Source of the DNA: Planctomycetota bacterium
GTDB taxonomy: Bacteria; Planctomycetota; Planctomycetia; Planctomycetales; Planctomycetaceae
NCBI GenBank assembly: GCA_023417655.1
Contig: JAEZFD010000011.1
Location: 1 to 64,000, forward strand
Direction of reading: 5' to 3'
DNA: 64,000 bases
The notes under the pieces were generated by a model. The model saw only the letters and a program-made list of their open reading frames with translations. It was not told where the DNA came from and did no database searches. Both the position numbers and the translations under genes were made by a program. This document shows, one piece after another, positions 16,595 to 25,208 of the stretch (positions are counted from its first letter, which is position 1; every line of letters starts with the position of its first letter).

Positions 16595-17545
16595 ATGGAC
16601 ATGTTGACGACGATTCAGGGCTCCCTGATGGAAGGCTTCTTCCCCAAGGGTTGGGATCTGGCAAAAATTGATGCCTGCGTCGCCGATGATCCGAAAGACA
16701 TCCAGAAGCGTGAAAGCTGGTGGCACGAGAAATTCGAACTCGTTCCCTGCGAAACTGTGGCTGATTTCGACACCCTGATGGGTCACGAAATCGCAATCAC
16801 CATCAAGCGTGCCCGCGACGCTGGTGAGCAACTGGCCATGATTCTGCCTGTTGGACCGATGGGGATGTACCGCTGGGCTGTCTACTTCCTGAAGGAATGG
16901 AACGTCTCCTGCAGCCACGTGCATGGTTTCAACATGGACGAATGGGCGGACTCGAAGGGGAACACACTCCCCGGCAACGAGCCCGGTGGATTCGAAGACG
17001 CCATGAACAAGGCCTTCTACGGGCCACTCGGCGAACTGACCGTTCCTCAGAGCCAGAGGAACTTCGCCACCAAGGAAAACCTGCCGACCTACGCTGAAAA
17101 GATCGCCGCACTGAAGGCCAAGGGCGCCAAGTTGACCGTCGTCTTCGGGATCGGACGCGTCTGCCATATCGCCTTCTGGGAACCACAGTACGCCGGCGAA
17201 TACGCCAGCGAAGCCGAATGGAAGAAGCAGACTCACCGTATCGGTGCCCAGCTCCACCCACTCACCATCGAGCAGAATGCTCTCGGGAGCTTCAAGAGCC
17301 GCACGACCAAGATTCCATGCTTCGCCAACACAATCGGCCCAGGTCTGTTCCTGCAAGCCGACTCGATCATCGGTGGGGCTGACGGAATCTTCTCACGCGG
17401 AATGCAGTGGCAGGGTCTCAGCCTGTGGATGACGCTGCACCACGGTACGACCCCCTGGATTCCATCCAGCTACATGCCGACTCAGGCTGGCCGTCTGTTC
17501 TATCTGAAAGAACTCGCCGGTCCACTGGTCGCAGAATGCAACTAA
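16595..17545 (+). CDS. NagB/SugarP-isomerase-like protein with altered active-site motif
   Basis: A 316-residue protein of the glucosamine-6-phosphate isomerase/6-phosphogluconolactonase fold. MDEWAD (114-119) corresponds to the MDEY segment with the catalytic Asp of NagB. GIGRVCHIAFWEP (185-197) corresponds to G-x-G-x-D-G-H-I-A-F-N-E-P: the His and Glu are kept, but the catalytic Asp is Val189 and the Gly is Cys190. That makes classical GlcN6P deamination uncertain. GGAGAACGAC stands just before the ATG. Copy C of the structured repeat starts at its stop codon and a strong terminator follows. A distinct sugar-phosphate substrate is likely. Confidence 0.8.
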   Translation: MDMLTTIQGSLMEGFFPKGWDLAKIDACVADDPKDIQKRESWWHEKFELVPCETVADFDTLMGHEIAITIKRARDAGEQLAMILPVGPMGMYRWAVYFLKEWNVSCSHVHGFNMDEWADSKGNTLPGNEPGGFEDAMNKAFYGPLGELTVPQSQRNFATKENLPTYAEKIAALKAKGAKLTVVFGIGRVCHIAFWEPQYAGEYASEAEWKKQTHRIGAQLHPLTIEQNALGSFKSRTTKIPCFANTIGPGLFLQADSIIGGADGIFSRGMQWQGLSLWMTLHHGTTPWIPSSYMPTQAGRLFYLKELAGPLVAECN

Positions 17546-17622
17546 GAGCCATTGGCTCTACCGAGTGCCCGCGCAGCGCGGTTTTCGATAGGAAATCCGC
17601 TGTCTACCGCGTGGCGACGGGC
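17545..17622 (+). repeat. Structured 3'-end repeat, copy C
   Basis: Begins in the stop codon of the NagB-like gene: hairpin AGAGCC-ATT-GGCTCT, CTACCGAGT, GCCCGCGCAGCGCGG, 26-nt spacer with TTTTCGAT, CCGCGTGG, CGACGGGC. Same order and nearly the same spacing as copies A and B, and the same orientation relative to the upstream gene. Confidence 0.8.
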
Positions 17623-17683
17623 TGATCAGAATGCCAAATGCTTTCATAGTCGTACTCGCGAGAGCGACTTTGAAATGAACGAC

Positions 17684-17724
17684 AAACGCCGCGTCCACTT
17701 CAGTGCGACGCGGCGTTTCTGTTT
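17684..17724. terminator. Rho-independent terminator between convergent genes
   Basis: A perfect 12-bp stem AAACGCCGCGTC / GACGCGGCGTTT with an 11-nt loop is followed by CTGTTT on the plus strand and preceded by a weak T-run in the other direction. It can end the nagB-like transcript and probably the convergent methyltransferase transcript. Confidence 0.82.
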
Positions 17725-17748
17725 GAAGAGCACTCGAATTGAAGGCGA

Positions 17749-18927
17749 TCAGCTGGGCTGCTGATCCACCCGACGGGCGATCAGAGCCCGGGTCTTTCCA
17801 TCGAGCTTCGCATAGAAGAGCACGGCCTTCTCCCGGCCAGAGAGTGGCAGCTTGCGTCGCAGCGCCGCCGCGTCGACCGGGACGTGACGGCAGCGGATCT
17901 CCAGCTCCCCGATTTCGCTCTGCCGGAAGTAATTTCGAATGTCGCGATCATTGTTCGGCAGGTCCGCAATGACTTCATACGGTGTCACGGCCGGACTGGA
18001 GATCAGTTCATTCCCGGACAGATATTCCTCGGCCCCGTCCAGTCGATCGAGCTGCAATGACTCAGCGAGTTGATTCAGCAGGCCCGCTCTGACCACCGCT
18101 GAGTCGGGATCGTAGAGGTATGTCCCCAATGGACCGACTTGAGCGTATGCCTCCCAAGGGTTCCCGGACATCGTCCAGCCCGCCGGAAGAATCGTCGCCG
18201 TCATCGCGTGTTCTTTTCGCAAGCTTCCGTACCAGATGACGGCTTCCAGGCAGTCACCGTTCAGGCTGATCAGCTCCGCTTCGCACCCGTCGAATTTGCC
18301 TCCGAAGTTACTGGCAGATGACAACGTGAAGGCACCGCCGGGTGTCACATCAATTAAAGCCTTCAACTCATCCAGAGCCGGCTGATGGTCCTCAAGTTTG
18401 ACCGCCCGCTGCTTCCCCAATTCTCGCCGTGGCTGCAGATGGAGCAGAGACTCACCGGCCAGCGCAAGCGGGTTCTCTTCGACGGACGCCTGAATGCGAT
18501 CGCTGACGCCATAGGCCGCGGCGTTCATCCGAACTCGCGTCGCCTGAAGTTCAGTCGTTTCCACTGCGATGACATTTCGCCCTTCCAGCGCGAGCCCGAT
18601 GGCATTGGAGCCCATTCCGCTGAACAGATCGAGGACAGGTGTCTCGCTGTCGGAAAAGCGTTTTGCCTTGTGCCGGGCAATCGATTCCGCAGTTGCTTGT
18701 TCGAGGCTGGCACGATCGAGCCACAGTTCCGCAGCTCGCGTGAACTTGGCTTTCGCGCGATTTCGCAGTTCCACCAGCGTCAGAGCTGTCCGAACCAGTT
18801 CCGGATCAAACTTCTTGCGAAGCTCCGCCTGCAACTTCATCTCGTGAACACGCTCGACCGGGATACTCGCCAGAAGTTCCGGAACTGCAGTCAGACGCTG
18901 CAGCACATCCAATTCGTCATCCATCAT
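17749..18927 (-). CDS. Class I SAM-dependent methyltransferase with THUMP-like C-terminal domain
   Basis: A 392-residue protein. An N-terminal helical part (1-90) precedes a Rossmann methyltransferase core with motif I LDLFSGMGSNAIGLALEGRNVIAVET and the following ATRVRMNAAAYGVSDRI. The C-terminal part (about 300-392), including LPNNDRDIRNYFRQSEIGELEIRCRHVPVDAAALRRKLPL and GREKAVLFYAKLDGKTRALIARR, matches the THUMP-like domain of uncharacterised bacterial RNA methyltransferases. The substrate is probably structured RNA, by family analogy only. Confidence 0.85.
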   Translation of the reverse strand: MMDDELDVLQRLTAVPELLASIPVERVHEMKLQAELRKKFDPELVRTALTLVELRNRAKAKFTRAAELWLDRASLEQATAESIARHKAKRFSDSETPVLDLFSGMGSNAIGLALEGRNVIAVETTELQATRVRMNAAAYGVSDRIQASVEENPLALAGESLLHLQPRRELGKQRAVKLEDHQPALDELKALIDVTPGGAFTLSSASNFGGKFDGCEAELISLNGDCLEAVIWYGSLRKEHAMTATILPAGWTMSGNPWEAYAQVGPLGTYLYDPDSAVVRAGLLNQLAESLQLDRLDGAEEYLSGNELISSPAVTPYEVIADLPNNDRDIRNYFRQSEIGELEIRCRHVPVDAAALRRKLPLSGREKAVLFYAKLDGKTRALIARRVDQQPS

Positions 18928-18982
18928 GAACCGCGACTACTTGCCAACCAGAGACTACTTAGAAACCACTCGGATTTAATCT

Positions 18983-19061
18983 GCCCGCCCTCGACACGCG
19001 ACACTCAGTCGATCATCAATCGAAACACATGCTGCGCGGGCACTCGATCAAGCAATCTGCT
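18983..19061 (-). repeat. Structured 3'-end repeat, copy B
   Basis: On the minus strand: hairpin CGAGCA-GAT-TGCTTG (one G-T pair), then GAGTGCCCGCGCAGCATG, a spacer with TTTCGATTGATGA, CGCGTGT and GCGGGC. It begins 66 nt after the stop of the NADH dehydrogenase gene and runs in that gene's sense. The central GCGCG/CGCGT pairing of copies A and C is replaced by GCATG/CGTGT, which still pairs with wobbles. Confidence 0.75.
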
Positions 19062-19126
19062 CGAGACATCCGAACGATGGTTGGGATGCTGCCATATCGT
19101 AGTCGATCAGGTTGCTGCCGCCGAGT

Positions 19127-20491
19127 TCACGGAGTCACTGGAGTCTTCACTGTGTACTCAGGCAGGCGCTCTGGCCCGGGATCCGCAGCCGATGGTCGCT
19201 GAAACGGATCATCCCCGGTAATCAGTCGGGCAGAGCGATCGCTTGTCAGGAAGTTCGCCCCCCATTGTATCAAGACCAGAAGGCGATTCCGAAAGTTGAT
19301 GATGTTGATCAGGTGCACGACCAGCCACAACAACCAGGCGAACACTCCCGAAGTTTTGAGCCAGCCGAAATCGGCCACTGCCGACCAGCGTCCGATCGTG
19401 GCCAGATTTCCCATGTCCTTGTAAACGAATCGTGGAGGCTTCGTCCCTTCAACACGGCTGCGAATCAATTTGCCGACAAATGTTCCCTCCTGCATGGCCA
19501 CCGGAGCAACACCCGGCAATGGGCGCTCGGTGCCATGTGTGTAGTTCGCCATATCGCCGATGACGAAAATTTCAGGATGCCCCGGGATCGTGAGATCTTC
19601 TTGCACGATGACCCGACCGGATCGATCCAACGTCACGCCGGTGCATTCCGCAAGGAGTTTCGCCAGCGGGGAAGCCTTCACTCCGGCCGCCCAGAGAACC
19701 GTTTCTGTCGGAACGACCTCAGCATTATCCCCCATTTTCAGGGTGACATGCGTCGGATCAATGTCCGCGACCATCGTGCTACAACGGACGGTCACCCCCA
19801 GGCGCTCAAGAGATTTCCTGGCTTTCTCCGAAAGCTCCGGGGGAAACGGGGTCAGCACCCGATCGGCTGCTTCAACAAGGAGAATCTGGGACTCGCTGGG
19901 GTTAATCGAACGGAAGTCATCCTTCAGGCTTCGACGGGAAATTTCAGCGAGTGCTCCTGCCAGTTCCACGCCGGTTGGACCGCCTCCAACAATCACGAAC
20001 GTCAGCAGGCGTCGGCGAATCTCAGGGTCCGGTTCAAGTTCCGCCCGTTCAAACGCCGTCAGAATTCGTGCCCGCATCTCGGTGGCGTCTTCGACCGTCT
20101 TCAATCCCGGGGCAAGCTTCTCCCAGTGATCATTTCCGAAATAGCTGTGCGTCGCTCCTGCAGCCACGACCAGCGTGTCATAAGGAACCTGACCGTCATT
20201 CAATTTGACGATGCGGCTAATGGGATCAAGCCCAATGACCTCACCCATATAGACCTGACAGTTCCGCTGCCGGGAGAAGATCTGCCGGAGCGGGGCCGCG
20301 ATGTTCGCAGGAGAAAGTGCTCCGCCTGCCACCTGATACAGCAGTGGCTGGAAGAGATGAAAGTTGCGTTTGTCGATCAGTTTTACATCGACATCCGCTC
20401 GCTTCAGCGTGGAGGTCACCTTGAGCCCCCCAAAGCCGCCGCCGATGACAACGACTTGATGCCGATCAGTTGTTCTGCCTGCTGCAGTCAT
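19127..20491 (-). CDS. ndh: Type II NADH:quinone dehydrogenase (NDH-2)
   Basis: A single-subunit, non-pumping respiratory NADH dehydrogenase. The FAD-binding GGGFGGL lies near the N-terminus in VVVIGGGFGGLKVTSTL, with FHLFQPLLYQVAGGALSP next. The NADH-binding GGGPTGVELAGALAE is central, followed by ETVLWAAGVKASPLA and FVIGDMA. The C-terminal hydrophobic segment WLLWLVVHLINIINFRNR anchors it to the membrane. The ATG at 20491 is favoured by GAGG just upstream and gives about 454 residues; a frame to 20590 is open but adds an unlikely N-terminus. Copy B of the structured repeat lies in its 3' region. Confidence 0.94.
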   Translation of the reverse strand: MTAAGRTTDRHQVVVIGGGFGGLKVTSTLKRADVDVKLIDKRNFHLFQPLLYQVAGGALSPANIAAPLRQIFSRQRNCQVYMGEVIGLDPISRIVKLNDGQVPYDTLVVAAGATHSYFGNDHWEKLAPGLKTVEDATEMRARILTAFERAELEPDPEIRRRLLTFVIVGGGPTGVELAGALAEISRRSLKDDFRSINPSESQILLVEAADRVLTPFPPELSEKARKSLERLGVTVRCSTMVADIDPTHVTLKMGDNAEVVPTETVLWAAGVKASPLAKLLAECTGVTLDRSGRVIVQEDLTIPGHPEIFVIGDMANYTHGTERPLPGVAPVAMQEGTFVGKLIRSRVEGTKPPRFVYKDMGNLATIGRWSAVADFGWLKTSGVFAWLLWLVVHLINIINFRNRLLVLIQWGANFLTSDRSARLITGDDPFQRPSAADPGPERLPEYTVKTPVTP

Positions 20492-20864
20492 TGGAACCTC
20501 ATGCACCTCAGAAACGTCGGACCAACACTCCCGGTTTCTTGTCAGCACCTCAAACCATCGAGAAGCCATCACCGGATACGACGGGTCCAACCCGCCCGGA
20601 GAATCAGTTCAGCTTGGAGTCGAGTCTCTATTCAAAGCCGCAAAATACAAGGTCTGAATGTCGGCCGTCACCGAGATTGACCTCTTTCAGCCAGACAGTT
20701 CCTGATGATGTCTGGTTCGTCCGAAGGCATTTTTTCGTCGGGTTTTCCCAATTCAGACGTCAAATAGAATGGGAGTGGTCTCGCTGGAATCGGCGCTACT
20801 CTTGCCCCGACAGTTCCTGACCGGATATCACAGCACGATGGGCACTCCGGGAGACCTGTTTTCG
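20492..20864. other. Divergent intergenic region, no gene seen
   Basis: This gap of 373 nt separates ndh (minus) from the receiver-like gene (plus) and must contain both promoters. A possible plus-strand pair is TTTTCC and TAGAAT with 16 nt between them at about 20.74-20.77 kb. No operator symmetry or RNA element is recognised. Confidence 0.4.
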
Positions 20865-21245
20865 ATGGACGCATTCGTTTTCGAACCGACCTCCTTATGG
20901 ACGGCCGAACTGGAACGGGCTTTCGCCGGCCAGAATCTCGTGAAATTTCGCTGGCATCCTCACCGAAAAGACTTCCTCGCCAACGCCGACGTTCCCCGGT
21001 TGGCCATCCTGGCTGTCTCCGCAGATGACGACAGCATTGAGCTCATCACCCAACTCCGGCAGGCGAACCCCTCCGCTGGAATCATCTGCCTTGTGAAAGA
21101 AGATGACCACGACTGGGAGGCTCTTGCGAGGGAATGTGGAGCGACAGCGGTTCTCCCCGACGTCACCCAAAAGAGCGAGGTGATTGCACTCGTTCGCCGC
21201 ATGCTGATTCGCGATAGACTCGTGACCAGAGCGTCTCGTAGCTGA
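20865..21245 (+). CDS. Receiver-like protein lacking the phospho-acceptor motif
   Basis: A protein of about 126 residues (ATG 20865, GGGAG 11 nt upstream; ATG 20838 also possible). The alternating pattern AFVFEPTSLWTAELERAF, RLAILAVSADDDSIELITQLRQANPSAGIICLV, CGATAVLPDVTQKSEVIALVRRML looks like a CheY-type alpha/beta domain. The usual acidic pair at strand 1 and the phosphorylated Asp at the end of strand 3 are not where expected (AILAVS). It would then be a pseudo-receiver. No output domain is fused and no kinase is adjacent. Low-identity fold call. Confidence 0.5.
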   Translation: MDAFVFEPTSLWTAELERAFAGQNLVKFRWHPHRKDFLANADVPRLAILAVSADDDSIELITQLRQANPSAGIICLVKEDDHDWEALARECGATAVLPDVTQKSEVIALVRRMLIRDRLVTRASRS

Positions 21246-21378
21246 CCGGCTGCTCCCACACGAATGGACGGAAACCGCCCACTGTGTTAAGACGTTAGGA
21301 GAATGAGGCCCTTCCATCTCTCTGAAATACAGCTCACAGCTTCTCACTGCAACCAGAGCGCGCCCCGGGAAAATCCAG

Positions 21379-22500
21379 ATGAAGCCCCTGAACCTGCGGT
21401 CAGTCGCGATCGCCTGCATCCTCTTCTTCACAAGCACTCATTCGTCCTTCGCACAGACTCCGAAATACTCGGCTGATAAAACCCTGCTCGAACTGGACCT
21501 GGTCCTACCGGTCGGACTGAGCAGCCCGCTGCTCGCCCAGAGGTGGCGTCAGGATTTCGAAGCGATTGGAGAATCAGTTCGAATCCGGCAGTTCGTCACC
21601 GAAGATCGCCCCGCCCTGACAGAGAAAGGACGCGGACCGTTTCGCATCGTGAAAGCCGTCGGACTCATCGACCTCGACGGCAAGCTGACCTTTCCGAATC
21701 GCTCGTTCTCACCCGGCCAGCCGGCGGAACTGAAGAACTGGATTCAGGAAATCAAGATGTACGGCGCACAAGGTTCTCCGGCCGGAATGCCACGCTGGGG
21801 CCTGACGGATGCGCAGTATCAGGAACTGCTTAGTCAGCTTTCAACTCCGACCACGGAGTCAGTTCGCGGGCGGACTTTACAGGCGGCACTGGCCACGCTC
21901 CCGTTGCCAGCCACTCTTCCGCTCGTGCCGCACGACACGCTGGAAGTCGCGTGGAAAGAAGCACAGTCTTCGATGATCCTTGATGAAACACAGGGCCTCG
22001 CTACCGGAACCAGCCTGGCCTATCTGCTCTCCCAGCAGGGATTCAGCTTTCGACCGGAGCGACTTCCGGATGGAAAAATCCAATTAATGGTGGTTTCATC
22101 CGCCGAGATCAGCGAACACTGGCCGATCGGGAAGAGCGCTGACAACGGCCGTCCCAGAAACGAGCTCTTCCCGGAACTCTTCACAACATTTGAGATGGGG
22201 ATTCAGAAGTCCCCACTGACGGATGTGCTCGATGCCATCGAAGAACGATCAGGGGTCCGCCTGCTGATCGATCGACAGGCTGCGATAACCAAAGGTTTGA
22301 ATCCTGACGAAATCCTTGTCGCTTATCCGGTCAAGAAGCGAACCGCGTGGTCACTCATCCTCAGTGCTGTGATTACCAACGCACACATGTCGATGAGTTA
22401 TCAGCAGGACGATGCCGGGAAAGGGTTCATCTGGATTGTCCCCTTTGCCCATTACACTCCGCCAACTCGACCGATGACTCCGACTCAGCCGAAGCCGTAG
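21379..22500 (+). CDS. Secreted protein with STN-like C-terminal domain
   Basis: A 373-residue protein with a signal peptide (hydrophobic residues about 8-22, cut near SSFAQ). The middle is unrecognised. The C-terminal segment (about 275-360) reads SPLTDVLDAIEERSGVRLLIDRQAA, then AWSLILSAVITNAHMSMSYQQ and GFIWIVP. That is the pattern of the short N-terminal secretin/TonB-type (STN-like) domain found in many planctomycete secreted proteins. It ends with a Pro/Thr tail. It is convergent with the proline-rich protein gene. Function unknown. Confidence 0.7.
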   Translation: MKPLNLRSVAIACILFFTSTHSSFAQTPKYSADKTLLELDLVLPVGLSSPLLAQRWRQDFEAIGESVRIRQFVTEDRPALTEKGRGPFRIVKAVGLIDLDGKLTFPNRSFSPGQPAELKNWIQEIKMYGAQGSPAGMPRWGLTDAQYQELLSQLSTPTTESVRGRTLQAALATLPLPATLPLVPHDTLEVAWKEAQSSMILDETQGLATGTSLAYLLSQQGFSFRPERLPDGKIQLMVVSSAEISEHWPIGKSADNGRPRNELFPELFTTFEMGIQKSPLTDVLDAIEERSGVRLLIDRQAAITKGLNPDEILVAYPVKKRTAWSLILSAVITNAHMSMSYQQDDAGKGFIWIVPFAHYTPPTRPMTPTQPKP

Positions 22501-22540
22501 CCTCGTCGGAGTTCAATCACCAAGATCACCCTGCCGCTCA

Positions 22541-23599
22541 CTAGCGCACCACATTCAAGCGCCGCGGTGACTGAGGAAATTGCTCTGCAGCCGTTTGAAC
22601 CTGAGGCTCCGAAGGTGCCACAGCCGCAGGAGTCGGCTCGATCTCGTTTACCTTCACAGGGGGCGCGGCGGCAACCTGTTCGGCCTTGGCAGTCTCGGCA
22701 GCTACAGAAGCAGGTGAAGCTTCAGCGAGTGAAACCCCCACTTGCTCGGCCTGCTGGAGCTTCTCCAAGAGAGAGACTGACGTCACTCTCAGATCCGTGA
22801 CTCGAGCGGATGCCGATTCTGTCACACGGGGAATAACAGTTCGCAGAATCGAACCGAACCAGCTCCGCGTTTCATTTGATGGGGAGGATTCAACTTTTCC
22901 ATCCGCGGAGATCGGACCCTGCGACATGGGAACGACATCAGGCAGCGCCGCTGTTGGCCCCGAATCCACAGACGGTTGTAGATCAGCAGGGACTGGCACC
23001 GGGACCCCGGGGATTGGGGCCGTTTCCATCGGGGCAGCCGACACAGGAGCGACTGAACTGGAGTGCGTTGTTGATTCCGGAACTGCAACCGGAGCGACCA
23101 CGGGCTCCACTGCCATCGGGTTCACTGGATCAGCGGAACTCGTCGTACCCGCTCCTTTAGAGTGAACGAGACTTAACGGTTCAATCCGTGCAGTCCTCAG
23201 CATGGCCTCACCATGAGCAGTGGGCTGCGGCCAGCTGGGCGCCGATGTCGGCACGACGGAGTAAGGATGCGGGGTCGGTTGCACAGGATGTGGCTGTGCC
23301 GTGGGCATCACCTGGTGTTTTGGAACTGGACTCGCAGCCGGATTCGCTGGACGCGCCAAACCGTCCCGAACCAGAAGGTCCCGCCGCCCTGCTTTCACGA
23401 CCGCCTCTGCCAGTTCAGGGAACTGTTCCCACATGGCAGGATTCCACTCTCTCACATCCACATAGGCACTTCTGAGTGGCGCCTGATGCACGCGAGAAAT
23501 CATCAACACCCGTTCTGGTGTACGGATCACGTGATACTGTGTCGCCACAAGCGTTGCGATGGCGCCGACGGTGATTCCAGCTGCAAACGATTTCAACAT
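22541..23599 (-). CDS. Proline/valine/alanine-rich protein with N-terminal membrane anchor
   Basis: A 352-residue protein. A single hydrophobic segment at residues 3-21 (SFAAGITVGAIATLVATQY) is probably an uncleaved anchor. Residues 25-80 form a small globular-looking part (RVLMISRVHQAPLRSAYVDVREWNPAMWEQFPELAEAV). The remainder is low complexity rich in Pro, Val, Ala and Ser. A short conserved-looking stretch near 245-280 reads SWFGSILRTVIPRVTESASARVTDLRVTSVSLLEKLQQAEQ. GGAGGTCACC precedes the ATG. It is unlike any family I know; probably a periplasm-spanning or envelope protein. Confidence 0.65.
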   Translation of the reverse strand: MLKSFAAGITVGAIATLVATQYHVIRTPERVLMISRVHQAPLRSAYVDVREWNPAMWEQFPELAEAVVKAGRRDLLVRDGLARPANPAASPVPKHQVMPTAQPHPVQPTPHPYSVVPTSAPSWPQPTAHGEAMLRTARIEPLSLVHSKGAGTTSSADPVNPMAVEPVVAPVAVPESTTHSSSVAPVSAAPMETAPIPGVPVPVPADLQPSVDSGPTAALPDVVPMSQGPISADGKVESSPSNETRSWFGSILRTVIPRVTESASARVTDLRVTSVSLLEKLQQAEQVGVSLAEASPASVAAETAKAEQVAAAPPVKVNEIEPTPAAVAPSEPQVQTAAEQFPQSPRRLNVVR

Positions 23600-24069
23600 G
23601 GGTGACCTCCAGAATACGCAGCCCCCGGTTGAAAAAAATTCGACCGCAATCTCGGAGGCTGTCGCGGCAGGGACACTTCGTTTCGCAGAGAAGAAAAGCG
23701 ATCAGTACGATGTCGCCAACAGATCAGTGACCTGAGGACACCGCATGAAGCTTCTCTCTGGTTCCCAGATTTTTCCGCGATGCGAATGCGGACGGCTGAC
23801 AAGGTGAGTTCTTCAGAGTGTCGGCAGAGCGATCATGTTGATCTGGCCCGTCCGGTTCTCCTCGACATCACCGCAACCGTATCACATGGCAGATCAGCGG
23901 CCGGGGAAACGCATCTGAGGCAGCATTGAATTCCTGAATCAAAATCCCGAGCGCCGTCCAGCTCTTAAAAGAATCCGCCTCACCGCGATCAGATCAGATT
24001 CACAAAACCCCAAACTCGACCCAGCCCCGCAGACAGGCAGCATCCAGAAGCTCGACAATACTCGGAACC
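23600..24069. other. Intergenic region without recognised feature
   Basis: A gap of 470 nt between the proline-rich protein gene and birA, both on the minus strand. The promoter of the former should be at its left part. I see no convincing frame, hairpin with T-tract or repeat. Confidence 0.4.
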
Positions 24070-24837
24070 TCAATTGAGCGTGATGAGCCCTGCCAGGACG
24101 CGTTGTGGTCCATGCTCTGTCAGCAGCCGCAGAGCACCGTCGTCATCAACCCCCTGACAGGTCCCAGAGACATCAGCCCCGGCTTCACTCACGGTGATGA
24201 ATCGCCCAGTGAGGTAACACCGTTCCCGAATCCGCTGGATCATCCCGGCAGAATCTTCGGCGAGATGGGTAAACTCCAATTCAAGCTGCTGCAGCACTGA
24301 AACCAGAACGTCCGTCCGATCGTGCAATGAACCCGTTTCGTCCACTAGAGACGTGGCGGTTCCACGAATTTCTTCCGGAGCACCGATGAGCGAGTTGTTC
24401 ACATTCAACCCAATCCCGACGACAACGGCGCCTGACTGAGAAGGGTGAGTTTCCAGCAGAATCCCACAGACTTTTTTTCCGTCCAGATAAACGTCATTCG
24501 GCCATTTGATGCGAACGTCAGCTCCCGGCACCCGGCCAGAAACGGCCTGACTCATTGCCAGTCCCGTTGCGAGCCCCATCAGCGGCCATTTCTCTGGAGG
24601 CACCCCCCACTGCATTGGGGAAACAAGCAGCGAAAACGTCAAGGCCCCTTGCTGAGACCACCAGCGTTTGACTCCGCGTCCGCGCCCCTGAATCTGTTCG
24701 TTCGCACCCACTAGATAAGGGAGAAGCTTGCCTTCCCCATCAGACTGCAGCAGGAAGGTGTTTGTGGAATCGATCGAGTCAAACCAGTCTGCCTGGCGAA
24801 TGAACGTCTGGTCGATGACCGAATCAATGCGGATCAC
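24070..24837 (-). CDS. birA: Biotin--[acetyl-CoA-carboxylase] ligase
   Basis: Activates biotin to biotinyl-AMP and attaches it to the carboxyl-carrier protein. The catalytic segments are present: DSIDSTNTFLL, GRGRGVKRWWSQQGALTFSLLVSP (biotin/ATP loop), IKWPNDVYLDGKKVCGILLET and VVVGIGLNVNN. The C-terminal SH3-like part ends SGTCQGVDDDGALRLLTEHGPQRVLAGLITL. With 255 residues and no N-terminal helix-turn-helix it is the monofunctional class, so it should not repress the biotin operon. No biotin genes adjoin it. Confidence 0.95.
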   Translation of the reverse strand: MIRIDSVIDQTFIRQADWFDSIDSTNTFLLQSDGEGKLLPYLVGANEQIQGRGRGVKRWWSQQGALTFSLLVSPMQWGVPPEKWPLMGLATGLAMSQAVSGRVPGADVRIKWPNDVYLDGKKVCGILLETHPSQSGAVVVGIGLNVNNSLIGAPEEIRGTATSLVDETGSLHDRTDVLVSVLQQLELEFTHLAEDSAGMIQRIRERCYLTGRFITVSEAGADVSGTCQGVDDDGALRLLTEHGPQRVLAGLITLN

Positions 24838-25052
24838 AGGAGGAGTTTCATCTCTGAACAGTCAGCAGGATTTTTCAGCAAGGGACCTTCCGCGACCGAC
24901 GGCCCCCTCCCGGGACAAAGCGGGATTGTTTCACATACGCGACCGCACCGTAAAGTCAGACGCAAGGCCCACCGCCAAACCCGGACCAACTCAGCGGTCC
25001 ACGGTCGCAACTGCGCGAAGCCCGCAAGAAAGCAGTGCCAGGAAACCTGACC

Positions 25053-25085
25053 CCAAAAAAAGAAACGGCGGCATCCTGCCGCCGT
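25053..25085 (-). terminator. Strong rho-independent terminator
   Basis: On the minus strand ACGGCGGC-AGGAT-GCCGCCGT is followed by TTCTTTTTTTGGGG. It lies 123 nt downstream of the stop of the 83-residue gene at 25209 and is its likely transcript end. Confidence 0.85.
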
Positions 25086-25208
25086 CAGATCCCCCCGGGA
25101 AGAGGGATGTTTAAGTTGTACTGCATCGCCGCAATCGCCCGGAGTCATTTTTCTCCAACGCGTCAGTACCTACTGGGAATTGATCGCCAGCGGTGCTGAT
25201 CGGACGAC

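Noticed and set aside
19112..20680. Open frame of 522 codons on the plus strand opposite ndh
   Set aside because: It lies antisense to the NDH-2 gene with its complete FAD and NADH motifs; the translated product is basic and motif-free, typical of a shadow frame.
21576..21596. GTTCGAATCC tRNA T-arm-like sequence
   Set aside because: It is inside the coding sequence of the secreted STN-like protein and lacks anticodon and acceptor arms.
24834..25148. Minus-strand frame with GGAG 5 nt before its ATG
   Set aside because: The frame runs straight through the strong terminator at 25053-25085 and gives a low-quality sequence; the ribosome-site match is probably chance.
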